The position numbers were made by a program, and so were the translations under genes. From Gammaproteobacteria bacterium (GTDB lineage Bacteria > Pseudomonadota > Gammaproteobacteria > Steroidobacterales > Steroidobacteraceae), in assembly GCA_024642505.1 (NCBI GenBank), contig JAHEAZ010000007.1, forward strand, positions 1 to 64,000: a stretch of 64,000 nucleotides of DNA, in the 5' to 3' direction. Under the pieces are notes generated by a model. That model saw only the letters and a list, made by a program, of their open reading frames with translations, did not search any database and had not been told where the DNA came from. Shown piece after piece: positions 19,341 through 28,765 of the stretch; within the stretch, counting starts at the first letter, position 1; the number at the start of each line of letters is the position of its first letter.

Positions 19341-19676
19341 TCAGTCGGCGTTCCGCCGGCCGGGATTGGGCAGGGGCATGCCGTTGCGATCGAGCGGCGT
19401 GCCCTCGAGGCGGCGGTCATCATGATGCCGGTAACGGCAGGTGCAGGCCGGTTCGGTACAGGCCTTGAGTGGCAGCAACGGCGCGTCCTTCGACAGGTAG
19501 CGCTGGCCGAGCAGCTGGGTGACTGCCTCGCAGCGCTTCGGGCCGGGCTGGATGGCGACCGAGTGCCAGGGATTGGTGACCCGTACGTGTTCCCGCGGCG
19601 TCTGTTGCGGCGCTTCGACAGGCTCCGATTTGGCGAGCCGCCGCTTCGCCGCGTCCAGAAGATCTTTGATCGCCAT
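19341..19676 (-). CDS. Conserved-looking Cys-containing small hypothetical protein
   Basis: MAIKDLLDAAKRRLAK...NPWHSVAIQPGPKRCEAVTQLLGQRYLSKDAPLLPLKACTEPACTCRYRHHDDRR. Confidence 0.7.
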   Translation of the reverse strand: MAIKDLLDAAKRRLAKSEPVEAPQQTPREHVRVTNPWHSVAIQPGPKRCEAVTQLLGQRYLSKDAPLLPLKACTEPACTCRYRHHDDRRLEGTPLDRNGMPLPNPGRRNAD

Positions 19677-19820
19677 GGTGCCTCCCTGGCTGAGACAGTT
19701 CCGTCGGATGGCCGACGGAGTGCCCTCAAGCTAGCATGCAACCGTCGCCCTGACTATCCTCGCAGCGGTTGAGAATGGCGGCTGGTTCACGAAATCGACG
19801 CGAAATGCGCCAGGAGCAGG

Positions 19821-20399
19821 ATGATGGCACGACGACATTCACGAATGCTCGAACTCGGCACCGCGGCACCCGGCTTCTCATTGCCGGACCCGGATGGCCG
19901 GGTCTACTCGCTGGCAGATTTCTCGTCTTCGCCAGCGTTGCTGGTCGCGTTCATCTGCAATCATTGTCCTTACGTGAAGCATCTGGTCGCCGGCCTGGCC
20001 GATTTTGCGCGCCAGTACGGACCGAAGGGCTTGGCCGTCGTCGCCATCAACCCTAACGACGCCTCGGCCTATCCCGATGACGCGCCGCCGGCCATGGCCG
20101 AGGTGGCCCGTCGGCACAGGTTCACGTTTCCCTACCTGTACGACGATGGCCAGGCCGTGGCGCTGGCCTATGAGGCGACCTGCACGCCCGATTTCTTCCT
20201 TTTCGATCGTGACCACAGGCTCGCCTATCGCGGCCAGTTTGACGACAGCCGGCCGAACAGCGGGATTCCCGTGACGGGCACCTCGCTCAGGACCGCCACG
20301 GATGCAGTACTGGCGGGGCAGCCTGCGCCCGGCGAGCAACGGCCGAGCGTTGGCTGCAGCATCAAGTGGAGGGCGGGCAACGAACCCGACTGGGCCTGA
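19821..20399 (+). CDS. Thioredoxin-like redoxin (AhpC/TSA family)
   Basis: LGTAAPGFSLPDPDGRVYSLADFSSSPALLVAFICNHCPYVKHL (CNHC), ATCTPDFFLFDRDHRLAYRGQFDDSRP. Possible starts at 19821/19824. Confidence 0.9.
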   Translation: MMARRHSRMLELGTAAPGFSLPDPDGRVYSLADFSSSPALLVAFICNHCPYVKHLVAGLADFARQYGPKGLAVVAINPNDASAYPDDAPPAMAEVARRHRFTFPYLYDDGQAVALAYEATCTPDFFLFDRDHRLAYRGQFDDSRPNSGIPVTGTSLRTATDAVLAGQPAPGEQRPSVGCSIKWRAGNEPDWA

Positions 20400-20409
20400 C
20401 CGCCCGGCT

Positions 20410-21321
20410 TCAGTCCCGGTCGAGGTCGAGGTCGTTGTGGGCCGCCGGGTCTTCCAGCGGCTCCAGGTGCGTCAGCACCGATACCAGTGGCAACGCGGCG
20501 CGCATCTCGGCTTCCATGCGCTCCAGCAGGTCGTGTCCGCGTTCGACGGTCCAGGCACCCGGTACCAGCACGTGAACCGACACGAAGCGGCGCGGCCCCG
20601 CCTGCCGCGTGCGCAGCGCGTGGTACTTGACGTCCTCGGCGACGTGGCGCTCCAGGACCTCAACAATTGCTGCCTGTTCGGCAGCCGGCAGGGCCGTGTC
20701 CATCAGGCCCAGGATGGATGCATGGACGATGCGCACGCCGGTCCAGACGATGTTCGCTGCTACGGCCAGCGCCACCAGCGGGTCGAGCCACAGCCATCCC
20801 GTCACTGCGACCGCACCGACCCCGACTAGCACGCCGGCCGAAGTCCATACGTCGGTCATCAGGTGGTGAGCGTTGGCCCGGAGCGTGATGGAATCGTATT
20901 GCTTCGCCGCCCGCATCAGGATGACCGACACGCCGAAATTGACCAGCGAGGCAACTACCGAGATGGTCAGACCCAGGCCGAGCTGCTCGAGCGGGCGCGG
21001 ATGCAGCAGGCGATCGATCGCGGCGACGCCGATACTGATGGCGGCGATCAGGATTAGCCCGCCCTCGACCCCACTGGAGAAGTATTCCGCCTTGCCATGG
21101 CCGTAGGCATGGTTGGCGTCCGGCGGCCGTGCAGCCAGCGACAACATGGCCAGCGCCATCAGCGCTCCCGCCAGGTTGACGAACGATTCGAGTGCGTCGG
21201 AGAGCAGGCCGACCGAGCCGGTCAGCAGGTAGGCGGCGGCCTTCAGCGCAATGGTGGCGATGGCCGCGGCGATGGACAGCCAGGCGAAGCGCCTGAGGGA
21301 GCTACGGTCAAAGCGGCTCAT
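20410..21321 (-). CDS. Cation diffusion facilitator (CDF) transporter
   Basis: [59 protein letters not shown]. Confidence 0.93.
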   Translation of the reverse strand: MSRFDRSSLRRFAWLSIAAAIATIALKAAAYLLTGSVGLLSDALESFVNLAGALMALAMLSLAARPPDANHAYGHGKAEYFSSGVEGGLILIAAISIGVAAIDRLLHPRPLEQLGLGLTISVVASLVNFGVSVILMRAAKQYDSITLRANAHHLMTDVWTSAGVLVGVGAVAVTGWLWLDPLVALAVAANIVWTGVRIVHASILGLMDTALPAAEQAAIVEVLERHVAEDVKYHALRTRQAGPRRFVSVHVLVPGAWTVERGHDLLERMEAEMRAALPLVSVLTHLEPLEDPAAHNDLDLDRD

Positions 21322-21346
21322 GCCGGATTCCTGGGGCGCGTGCCTG

Positions 21347-22198
21347 TCATCCGCGCGGCGGCATGCCCTCGAACTGCGGGATACCGTCGGTGATTTCGAA
21401 CCATGGCGCCTTGTTGGCCACGAAGATGTTGGCGGAAGGCTGGGCCCCGGGATCGCTATCGAGCTCGCCCACCGGGATCAGCACCCGGTTGAATTTTTCC
21501 ATGACCCGCGGCGTGGGACTGCCGCAGGTTGGGCAGAAATGCTGGGTGAAGAACTGCGCATCGGGCACCTTGAACGACTCGTCGGCGCCTTCGCCGCGGA
21601 CCCAGCGGAATTGGTCGAGCTTGTAGAAGGCGTTGGTTGCGTGCGCAGCACCGCGTCCACGCCGGCAGCGCGAGCAGTGGCAATTCATCATCAACGCCGG
21701 CGCGCCGGTCAGCTCCCAGGCGATACCACCGCACAGGCAGCTGCCCGGTGTGACTCCCTCGGCTGCCTCTACCGGAGGTCGTGCGATGCTGGACATGCCC
21801 CATTCCGGCGGATATTCCTCATATTGCGGCAGGTCGTCCGTGATCACGTAGCCGGGTGCCCTGGAGCCGACGAAGATGTGCATCTGCGGCCGGACGCCCG
21901 GATCGCCCTCGAGGTTGCCGGCCGGCACTACGGCCATGTCCATCTCCGGCATCAGCGTAGGAGTGGCCGAACCACAGGTGTTGCAGAATCCGCGCGTGCC
22001 GTGCTCCGACGACTGATAAGTGGTGATGTTGTCCTCGCCGGAGAGCCAACGGAATGTGCCAATCGGCGCTACGGCGAAAGTTACGAATTGCGCACCATGC
22101 TCCTTGCGACACATCGAGCAGTGGCAATTGACCATCGAGCTGAAGGGCCCATCGATCTCGTAACGCACGGTGCCGCAGAGGCAGGTTCCAGTGGTCAT
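21347..22198 (-). CDS. Tandem two-domain GFA (glutathione-dependent formaldehyde-activating enzyme-like) protein
   Basis: Two copies of the GFA pattern: [29 protein letters not shown] and [29 protein letters not shown]. Confidence 0.88.
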   Translation of the reverse strand: MTTGTCLCGTVRYEIDGPFSSMVNCHCSMCRKEHGAQFVTFAVAPIGTFRWLSGEDNITTYQSSEHGTRGFCNTCGSATPTLMPEMDMAVVPAGNLEGDPGVRPQMHIFVGSRAPGYVITDDLPQYEEYPPEWGMSSIARPPVEAAEGVTPGSCLCGGIAWELTGAPALMMNCHCSRCRRGRGAAHATNAFYKLDQFRWVRGEGADESFKVPDAQFFTQHFCPTCGSPTPRVMEKFNRVLIPVGELDSDPGAQPSANIFVANKAPWFEITDGIPQFEGMPPRG

Positions 22199-22594
22199 CG
22201 CAGCATTCTCCTCCGGGAAATCACCTGATTCCGTGTCGCTGAGTTTGCGCCGCGCGCCGGGATCAGTCCACCGACGATGCGTCTCGCCCTGGCATGAAGT
22301 CGACGCCGGAATCACGTGCCTCTTGAATTCTTACCGTGAAGCGCGGCATTGTTGTCATGCCCGTCGCGCTGCGGTCGGGTTTATCCGTCAATCTATTAAC
22401 GGGTTAGTCCAAGCTCAGGGCGCAGCGCGGCGGGTACCTCGATCGAGCCGATGATCGTCGGCACCCGCGCCCGGATCGCAAAAAGCACCTCCCTCGATCG
22501 ACGACCTCGCCGGTCTTCGCGGCCGGTATCTGGCGCCAACGGTCGATTCGCGTGGATGCGTCGCTGCGTGCCGCGGGGCGCACAATGCCGTGAC

Positions 22595-23701
22595 ATGACG
22601 GACGGACACTTGACGCCGCAGACCCGACAACGCCGAATGTTCCTGCCCTGGCTGACACGCACGCTGGTTGGCGCCAACGTGCTGGTCTTCCTGGCCATGG
22701 TGGCTGCGGGGGCCGGCTTGCTGCGTCCCGATGCGCTGGTGCACATCGCCTGGGGCTCCAACTTTGCGCCACTGACCGCTGCGGGCCAGTGGTGGCGGCT
22801 GGCCACCGCGATGTTTGTCCACTTCGGCGCATTGCACTTGTTGTTCAACATGTGGGTGTTGTGGGGAACCGGCGGGCTGGTCGAGCGGCTGTTTGGCCAT
22901 GGCAGGTTCGCGGCGATCTATGCAGTGGCCGGTGTGGCCGGCAGCCTGGCAAGTGTCGCCTGGAATCCACTGGTCAACAGTGCCGGCGCTTCTGGCGCCA
23001 TCTTCGGGCTGATCGGTGCCCAGCTCGCATTCTTCCTGCGCGGCGGACATCGCATTCCCGCCGAGGTGGTCCGCGCGCAGCGGACCAGCATCGTCGGTTT
23101 CATCATCTACTCGGTCATTTTCGGTATCACCGTGCCAGGCATCGACAACGCCGCGCATCTTGGCGGCCTGGCGACGGGATTCGGGATGGGTTGGCTGCTG
23201 GCGCGCCCGCTGGGTGCGTACTCGAGCGCAAGGGTCGCACGTGCGGGGATCGTGCTGGCCGTGCTGTTCGTCTCTGCCATCATCCCGCTCGGGTTGTGGG
23301 CCGCCGGACACACGTCCGCCAGCCATGGGACGGAGCAGGCATTCCTGCGCGACTGGTACTGGTATTCGACCGGCGAGCCGCAAGTCCTGTCCCGCACCCG
23401 GGAAGCGATGGCTGCCGCAAGGGATCGCAAGCTTGGAGACTCGCAGGTTGTCGACCTGCTTGAGCGGGAGGCCATTCCGTTCTACCGTGAGGCGCTGCAA
23501 CGGCTCGGCTCCAGGGACCTGCCTGAGTCGTCGCCGCTTGCTCGGCAACAGGCGGAAGCAGTCGACTTCACGCGGGGCCGGGTCGAGGGTTTCCAGTTGA
23601 TGGTGGACGCAATCCGCCAAAACGATCCGCTCAAGCTCGAAGCTGCGGTGCGGGAACTCCGCGGCGCGGACGTCGATGCGGCTGGCGGGTCGGGGGGCTG
23701 A
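22595..23701 (+). CDS. Rhomboid family intramembrane serine protease with C-terminal extension
   Basis: WWRLATAMFVHFGALHLLFNMWVL, catalytic NSAGASGAIFGLIG, DNAAHLGGLATGF. ORF opens at 22451; ATG 22595 preferred. Confidence 0.9.
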   Translation: MTDGHLTPQTRQRRMFLPWLTRTLVGANVLVFLAMVAAGAGLLRPDALVHIAWGSNFAPLTAAGQWWRLATAMFVHFGALHLLFNMWVLWGTGGLVERLFGHGRFAAIYAVAGVAGSLASVAWNPLVNSAGASGAIFGLIGAQLAFFLRGGHRIPAEVVRAQRTSIVGFIIYSVIFGITVPGIDNAAHLGGLATGFGMGWLLARPLGAYSSARVARAGIVLAVLFVSAIIPLGLWAAGHTSASHGTEQAFLRDWYWYSTGEPQVLSRTREAMAAARDRKLGDSQVVDLLEREAIPFYREALQRLGSRDLPESSPLARQQAEAVDFTRGRVEGFQLMVDAIRQNDPLKLEAAVRELRGADVDAAGGSGG

Positions 23702-23815
23702 AGCACGCTCATTGGCTCGGCCAACGCGGGTCGACGCGCCGCACCTGGGACGATGGTCTGTGTTCGACGTCGGCTGTGCTAGCTTAGTTCAGGCGGCGCG
23801 GGAACGGGAGATGCG

Positions 23816-25231
23816 GTGATGAAGCATTGGCTGGCCAGCTTCGTGCTGTTTGCGTCATTGGCGAGTGGGGGTCTGGCCAGCGTGGCAGCCGCCACCGATG
23901 GCATCGTGACCGGTACGGCCGCCTACCGCGAGCGCATCGCGCTACCGCCAGGAGCGGTGTTCGAGGCGACACTCGAGGACATCTCCCGCATGGATGTCGC
24001 AGCGGACGTCGTTGCCCTGGCGCGAATCGAGAACGCGGGCAATCCGCCGTACCGCTTCGAGTTCGCATTCGACCCGGCGCGAATCGTTCCCTCCCGGCGC
24101 TATGCCGTGCGGGCGCGAATCACGCTGGCGGGAAGGCTGCTGTTCACCAGCGACCAGGTCTATCCGGTCATTACCAACGGCAACCCGAGCACCGTCGACA
24201 TCCTGCTCAAGCGAGTAGCTGGCGCGGCCGGCCGGGTTCCGGGAGGCAAGCCGGGGGATCTGTTCGCCACCTTGCCCGCGACCTTCGCCGGAGTGCTGCC
24301 GTGCGCGGATTGCGAGGGCATCGCACTGCACCTCGACATCCTTCCGGACGGCAGCTTCATGCTTCGCCGGCGCTATCTCGGCAGGACCGACGATCGCGGC
24401 TTCGACGACATCGGTACCTGGGTACCCTCGTCGGACGGCATCACAGTGGTGTTCAGGGGCGGCATGGAAGCACCGCTGTTCCTGGCGATCGAGGACGCCG
24501 ATACCCTGCGCATGCTCGACACGGCCGGCCGGCCGTTCGCGACCGAGTTGAACTACGACTTGAAACGCGCTGGGAGCTACGCTCCCATCGAGCCGGTCCT
24601 GCCGATGCGCGGCATGTTCAGCTACCTGGCCGACGCGGCGGCCTTCAGCGAATGCCTTACTGGCCGCAAGTTGCCGGTCGCGATGGAGGGCGGCTACATC
24701 GCGCTCGAGCGCGCCTACCTGGAGGCACGCGGCAAGTCGGGCGAGGCGATGATGACGCTGGTCGAGGGCCGGATCGCGCTGCGGGATCCCATGGAAGGGC
24801 CGGTTCCGGTGCCGACGCTGGTAGTGGATCGTTTCCTCCGCATCGTTCCGGAGGAGCAGTGCACACCGCGTTTCCGGGCCGCCGGCCTGGAAGACAGTTA
24901 CTGGAAACTGGTGGCGCTGGCCGATGATGCCGTGTCCCCGGTCGAGGACCAGCCCGAGCCACACCTGGTCCTGCGCAGTGCGGACAAGCGGTTGGCCGGT
25001 TCAGACGGCTGCAACCGCCTGCTGGCTGGCTATGTTCTGGACGGCGACCGGATCCAGTTCACGCAAGCCGCCGCGACCATGATGGCTTGTCCGGCAGGCA
25101 TGGAGACTTCACGCGGCTACGCCGAGGCCATCGCTGCCGCCAGCCGCTGGCGTATCCTTGGCAACCAGCTCGAGCTGTACGATGGACGAGACCGACTGCT
25201 GGCGCGATTCGAAGCGAAGGCCGCGCCCTGA
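23816..25231 (+). CDS. Envelope protein with YbaY-like, NlpE N-terminal-like and META-like domains
   Basis: VTGTAAYRERIALPPGAVFEATLEDIS (YbaY); FAGVLPCADCEGIALHLDILPDGSFML (NlpE); YWKLVAL..LAGSDGCNRLLAGYVLDGDRIQFTQAAATMMACP (META). Confidence 0.82.
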   Translation: MMKHWLASFVLFASLASGGLASVAAATDGIVTGTAAYRERIALPPGAVFEATLEDISRMDVAADVVALARIENAGNPPYRFEFAFDPARIVPSRRYAVRARITLAGRLLFTSDQVYPVITNGNPSTVDILLKRVAGAAGRVPGGKPGDLFATLPATFAGVLPCADCEGIALHLDILPDGSFMLRRRYLGRTDDRGFDDIGTWVPSSDGITVVFRGGMEAPLFLAIEDADTLRMLDTAGRPFATELNYDLKRAGSYAPIEPVLPMRGMFSYLADAAAFSECLTGRKLPVAMEGGYIALERAYLEARGKSGEAMMTLVEGRIALRDPMEGPVPVPTLVVDRFLRIVPEEQCTPRFRAAGLEDSYWKLVALADDAVSPVEDQPEPHLVLRSADKRLAGSDGCNRLLAGYVLDGDRIQFTQAAATMMACPAGMETSRGYAEAIAAASRWRILGNQLELYDGRDRLLARFEAKAAP

Positions 25232-25337
25232 ACCGCGGCTCAACCGGCTTGCGGCTGGATCGGCTCCCCGGTCGGCACCTTTGGCCGGCTCCGTTGTCCC
25301 AGAGTGAGCCGGCAGGCCGAGCGCCGCCATTTGTCCC

Positions 25338-26777
25338 GTGAGGTCCGCCGTGAAATTTCTCCTGCCCGTCGCACTGTCACTTGCCGTGCTGGTGGCCGGT
25401 TGCAAGCCCTCCGGTGAGGCAACCGCTCCACTTTACGACTCGGTCAAGGTCGAACGGCGTGCCATCGTCGTCGCGGTCGAGGCGGCCGGCACGGTCGAGC
25501 CGGTCACCACCGTGGAATTGAAGTCCAAGGCATCGGGCGAGATCCTCGCAATGACGGCGGAAACCGGCGACGAGGTGGCGCAGGGCGCGCTGCTGGTCAG
25601 GATCGACCCCCGTACCGCCCGCAACCGGCTGGCTCAGTCGGAGGCGGACCTGACCGCCGCGCGGGCGCGGTTGTCCATCGCCAAGGCCCAGCAGGAACGG
25701 GCAGCCACGCTGCTGGAGCAAGGCATCCTGTCCAAGCCAGATTACGAAAAAGCCGCACTGGAACTGGCCACGTCGAAGGCGCAGGTCGTTGCCGGCCAGG
25801 TAAGCGTCGAGAATGCCCGCATCGCGTTGAACGACACCGAGATCCGCGCGCCCATTGCCGGCACGATCATCGAGAGGAAGGTCGAGCCCGGCCAGGTGAT
25901 CTCCTCGCCCACCCAGGACGTCGGTGGCGGCACGCTGCTGCTCAAGATGGCCGAGCTTGCCCAGGTGCAGGTGCGCGTCCTGGTGGACGAGACTGACATC
26001 GGCAAGATTGCGCCCGGCATGCAGGCGACGGTCAGCGTCTCCGCCTTTCCCAACCAGCCGTTTACGGGCTCGGTGCTCAAGGTCGAGCCGCAGGCGGTGA
26101 TCGAGCAGAACGTGACCATGTTCGGGGTGCTGGTATCCATCGACAACCGCGATCGTCTGCTCAAGCCCGGCATGAATTCCGAGGTGATGATCTCCGTTGC
26201 CAGGCGAGAGGACGTGCTGACCCTGCCGGTGCCGGCGCTGCGCACCGATCGCGACCTGGCGTCCACCGCGCAAATTCTCGGGATCACCGAGGACGAACTG
26301 GGCACCAGGCTCCGCACGCCGGCTGACGGGGGCGAAGATGCCGCTGCGTTGGCACCGGCGCCACGGACTATCACGCTGGGCGACCGGACGGTGGAACTCC
26401 CGGAAGGCGTCAGCGCGGATGAGGTCCGGGCTGCGGCGGCCAAGCGGGGTGCCGGTGAGCAGCTCACGGCGGAAGAGCGCAACCTGATGCGCAAGGTGTT
26501 CCAGGGAACGGGCGCAGGAGGGGCTGGCAGCCGGCCGCCCGGCGCCTACCAGTTTGGCTCGGACTTCTGGGTAGTCGCCGAGCGCAATGGCGAGCGGGTA
26601 CCGGTCCGGGTCCGCACCGGTATCACCGACCTCGATCGCGCCGAGATCGTTGAGGGCCTGAAAGAGGGCGATTCCGTGCTGATGCTGCCGAGTTCGCACC
26701 TGATCGAGACCCAGCAGCAGCTGCAGTCCTTCATCACGCGCCGGGTCGGCGGCGTGCCTGGCATTGGCCAGCGCTAG
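25338..26777 (+). CDS. HlyD/MacA-type efflux periplasmic adaptor (lipoprotein)
   Basis: GTG start; lipobox LAVLVAGC; KSKASGEILAMTAETGDEVAQGALLVRID; IRAPIAGTIIERKVEPGQVISS. Confidence 0.9.
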   Translation: MRSAVKFLLPVALSLAVLVAGCKPSGEATAPLYDSVKVERRAIVVAVEAAGTVEPVTTVELKSKASGEILAMTAETGDEVAQGALLVRIDPRTARNRLAQSEADLTAARARLSIAKAQQERAATLLEQGILSKPDYEKAALELATSKAQVVAGQVSVENARIALNDTEIRAPIAGTIIERKVEPGQVISSPTQDVGGGTLLLKMAELAQVQVRVLVDETDIGKIAPGMQATVSVSAFPNQPFTGSVLKVEPQAVIEQNVTMFGVLVSIDNRDRLLKPGMNSEVMISVARREDVLTLPVPALRTDRDLASTAQILGITEDELGTRLRTPADGGEDAAALAPAPRTITLGDRTVELPEGVSADEVRAAAAKRGAGEQLTAEERNLMRKVFQGTGAGGAGSRPPGAYQFGSDFWVVAERNGERVPVRVRTGITDLDRAEIVEGLKEGDSVLMLPSSHLIETQQQLQSFITRRVGGVPGIGQR

Positions 26778-26790
26778 CGGAAGTTGCCAC

Positions 26791-27999
26791 GTGCCCTACC
26801 TCGAGATCATGCGGGTGGCGCTGCAGTCGATCCGCGCCAACGTTTTCCGCGCCGCGCTGACCATGCTCGGCGTGATCATCGGCGTGGCAGCGGTAATCAC
26901 CATGGTGGCGCTTGGATCCGGCGCACAGCGGGCCATCGACCAGCAGCTGCAGGCGCTGGGTGCCAACCTGCTGACGATCAACTCCGGCATGTGGTTCATG
27001 CGCGGCGTGTCAAGGCAACAGAACACGCTGACCATCGCTGACGCAGAGCTGCTGGGCCGCGAGGCGGTGCACCTGTCCGCGGTGGTGCCTGAGATGTCGC
27101 TGCGCGACCAGGTGAAAGCGGGCAACCGCAACCTCAACGTGTCCATCACCGGCACCACCCCCAACTACGCCGACGTCCAGGCCTTCAAGGTCGCGGCCGG
27201 GCGAATGTTCACCGCCTCGGACGACGCCGCGCGCCGGCGGGTCGCAGTGGTCGGGGCGGAGGTCCCGGGGATGCTCGACACGGATGCCGAGGCCATGATC
27301 GGCCGGACCCTGCTGATCCGTGCGGTACCCTTCGAGGTGATCGGCGTGTTCCAGGCCAAGGGCGCGGTCGGCATGAGCAACCCCGATGACGACGTGTGGC
27401 TGCCGCTGCAGACGGCCCGCTACCGCTTGACCGGGAAGGACGTGTTGCAGTCGATCAGCGTGGAGGTGTCGGCAGACTCGACCATTGAGCAGGCGATGGT
27501 GGACATCGAACGGGTCCTGCGCCGCGCGCATGGCATCCTGCCCGGGCGCGACAACGACTTCGCAATCTTCGACCGCAAGACCTTTTTCAACGCGCGTGCC
27601 GAGGCGACCGAGGTATTTTCCTTCCTGCTGGCCGGAATCGCCGGGGTCAGCCTGATCGTCGGCGGCATCGGCATCATGAACATCATGCTGGTGACGGTTA
27701 CCGAGCGGACCCGCGAGATCGGAATTCGCAAGGCCTGCGGCGCCACGCGCGGGACGATCATGCTGCAGTTCCTGGTCGAGTCGGTGACGCTTTGCGTGCT
27801 CGGCGGCCTGCTGGGGATCCTGCTTGGTTCCGGGCTGTCGATGTTGCTGGCGAAGTTTGCCGGATGGCAGACCTACGTCACTATTGGCAGCGTGATGCTG
27901 TCGTTTGGCTTTGCGGCCTCCGTGGGCCTGATATTCGGCCTGATGCCGGCGCGTCGCGCGGCCCGGCTAGACCCGATCGAGGCACTGCGCTACGAGTGA
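26791..27999 (+). CDS. MacB/FtsX-type ABC transporter permease (no ATPase domain)
   Basis: MRVALQSIRANVFRAALTMLGVIIGVAAVITMVALGSGA; C-term GGIGIMNIMLVTVTERTREIGIRKACGATRGTIMLQFLVESVTL..PARRAARLDPIEALRYE. Start uncertain (26764/26791). Confidence 0.9.
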   Translation: MPYLEIMRVALQSIRANVFRAALTMLGVIIGVAAVITMVALGSGAQRAIDQQLQALGANLLTINSGMWFMRGVSRQQNTLTIADAELLGREAVHLSAVVPEMSLRDQVKAGNRNLNVSITGTTPNYADVQAFKVAAGRMFTASDDAARRRVAVVGAEVPGMLDTDAEAMIGRTLLIRAVPFEVIGVFQAKGAVGMSNPDDDVWLPLQTARYRLTGKDVLQSISVEVSADSTIEQAMVDIERVLRRAHGILPGRDNDFAIFDRKTFFNARAEATEVFSFLLAGIAGVSLIVGGIGIMNIMLVTVTERTREIGIRKACGATRGTIMLQFLVESVTLCVLGGLLGILLGSGLSMLLAKFAGWQTYVTIGSVMLSFGFAASVGLIFGLMPARRAARLDPIEALRYE

Positions 28000-28010
28000 G
28001 ATGTGGGCCA

Positions 28011-28046
28011 AAGCCCGGTGCAGGCGAAGGAACATGCACCGGGCTT
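28011..28046. terminator. Strong hairpin between convergent genes
   Basis: AAGCCCGGTGCA / TGCACCGGGCTT perfect 12-bp arms, 12-nt loop, between stops at 27999 and 28064. Confidence 0.75.
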
Positions 28047-28063
28047 GCGTCGCAGCGGGCCCG

Positions 28064-28636
28064 TTACTTGAGCGGCTTGTAGGAGAACTTGGCGCCGCCG
28101 AGCGCGGCCTCGTACATCAGGCCGCCCTTGATTATCACAAACGGCGCTACGCCCTTGTTGTAGTCGCCTGCCGTGGTGGCGTCCTTCTTGCCGCCACTGG
28201 CGCCGGCGCTACTGCCGCCGGTGCCTGCACCGGCAGATGCGCCCGCAGTGATCGCCACGGCGCTGGCCTGCGCGCCGAACTCGAAGTTGCCGGAAGTGAA
28301 TTCCTCGAAGGCACGTTTGTCCTCGAAGAAGATGATCAGGCTGTAGCCCTGGGCACCGGCCTGCCAGCCAATGCTCAGCTGGGTCATCTTGGTCTTGCCG
28401 ACCGCTTTCCCGCCGACGTAGACCTGGCCCTTGCCATGGGCGCCGCCGATGCCAAGGCCGGCCTTGCCGATAGTCGGGTATATCGCGTAGCCGTAGCTGT
28501 TGCCGAAGAACGCGCTGCTCTCGCCCGCATCGCGGAATAGCTGGGCGGTGTCCGTGTACTCGTCGGCCCGGGCCGGCGCACCGAAGGCCAGCAGCCCGAG
28601 CGCCAGGCAGGCGGAAATCAGAATGTTGCGAGTCAT
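28064..28636 (-). CDS. SYLF/YSC84 lipid-binding domain protein
   Basis: Signal peptide; YAIYPTIGKAGLGIGGAHGKGQVYVGGKAVGKTKMTQLSIGWQAGAQGYSLIIFFEDKRAFEEFTSGNFEFGAQASAVAI. Confidence 0.9.
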   Translation of the reverse strand: MTRNILISACLALGLLAFGAPARADEYTDTAQLFRDAGESSAFFGNSYGYAIYPTIGKAGLGIGGAHGKGQVYVGGKAVGKTKMTQLSIGWQAGAQGYSLIIFFEDKRAFEEFTSGNFEFGAQASAVAITAGASAGAGTGGSSAGASGGKKDATTAGDYNKGVAPFVIIKGGLMYEAALGGAKFSYKPLK

Positions 28637-28765
28637 CTTGTGGTCTCCCCGTTCATCGAAAATCGTATCAGCCGCCAATATTAACCCATAGCTTGCCCCG
28701 GAGCGGCTTCGTGGAGTCCGAGCGGCCCGGCAGCTGCCCGACGACCTCTGGTCCCTGCCGCCGGC

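Noticed and set aside
22415-23620. 401-aa minus-strand ORF opposite the rhomboid gene
   Set aside because: Antisense shadow; the rhomboid frame has clear catalytic motifs.
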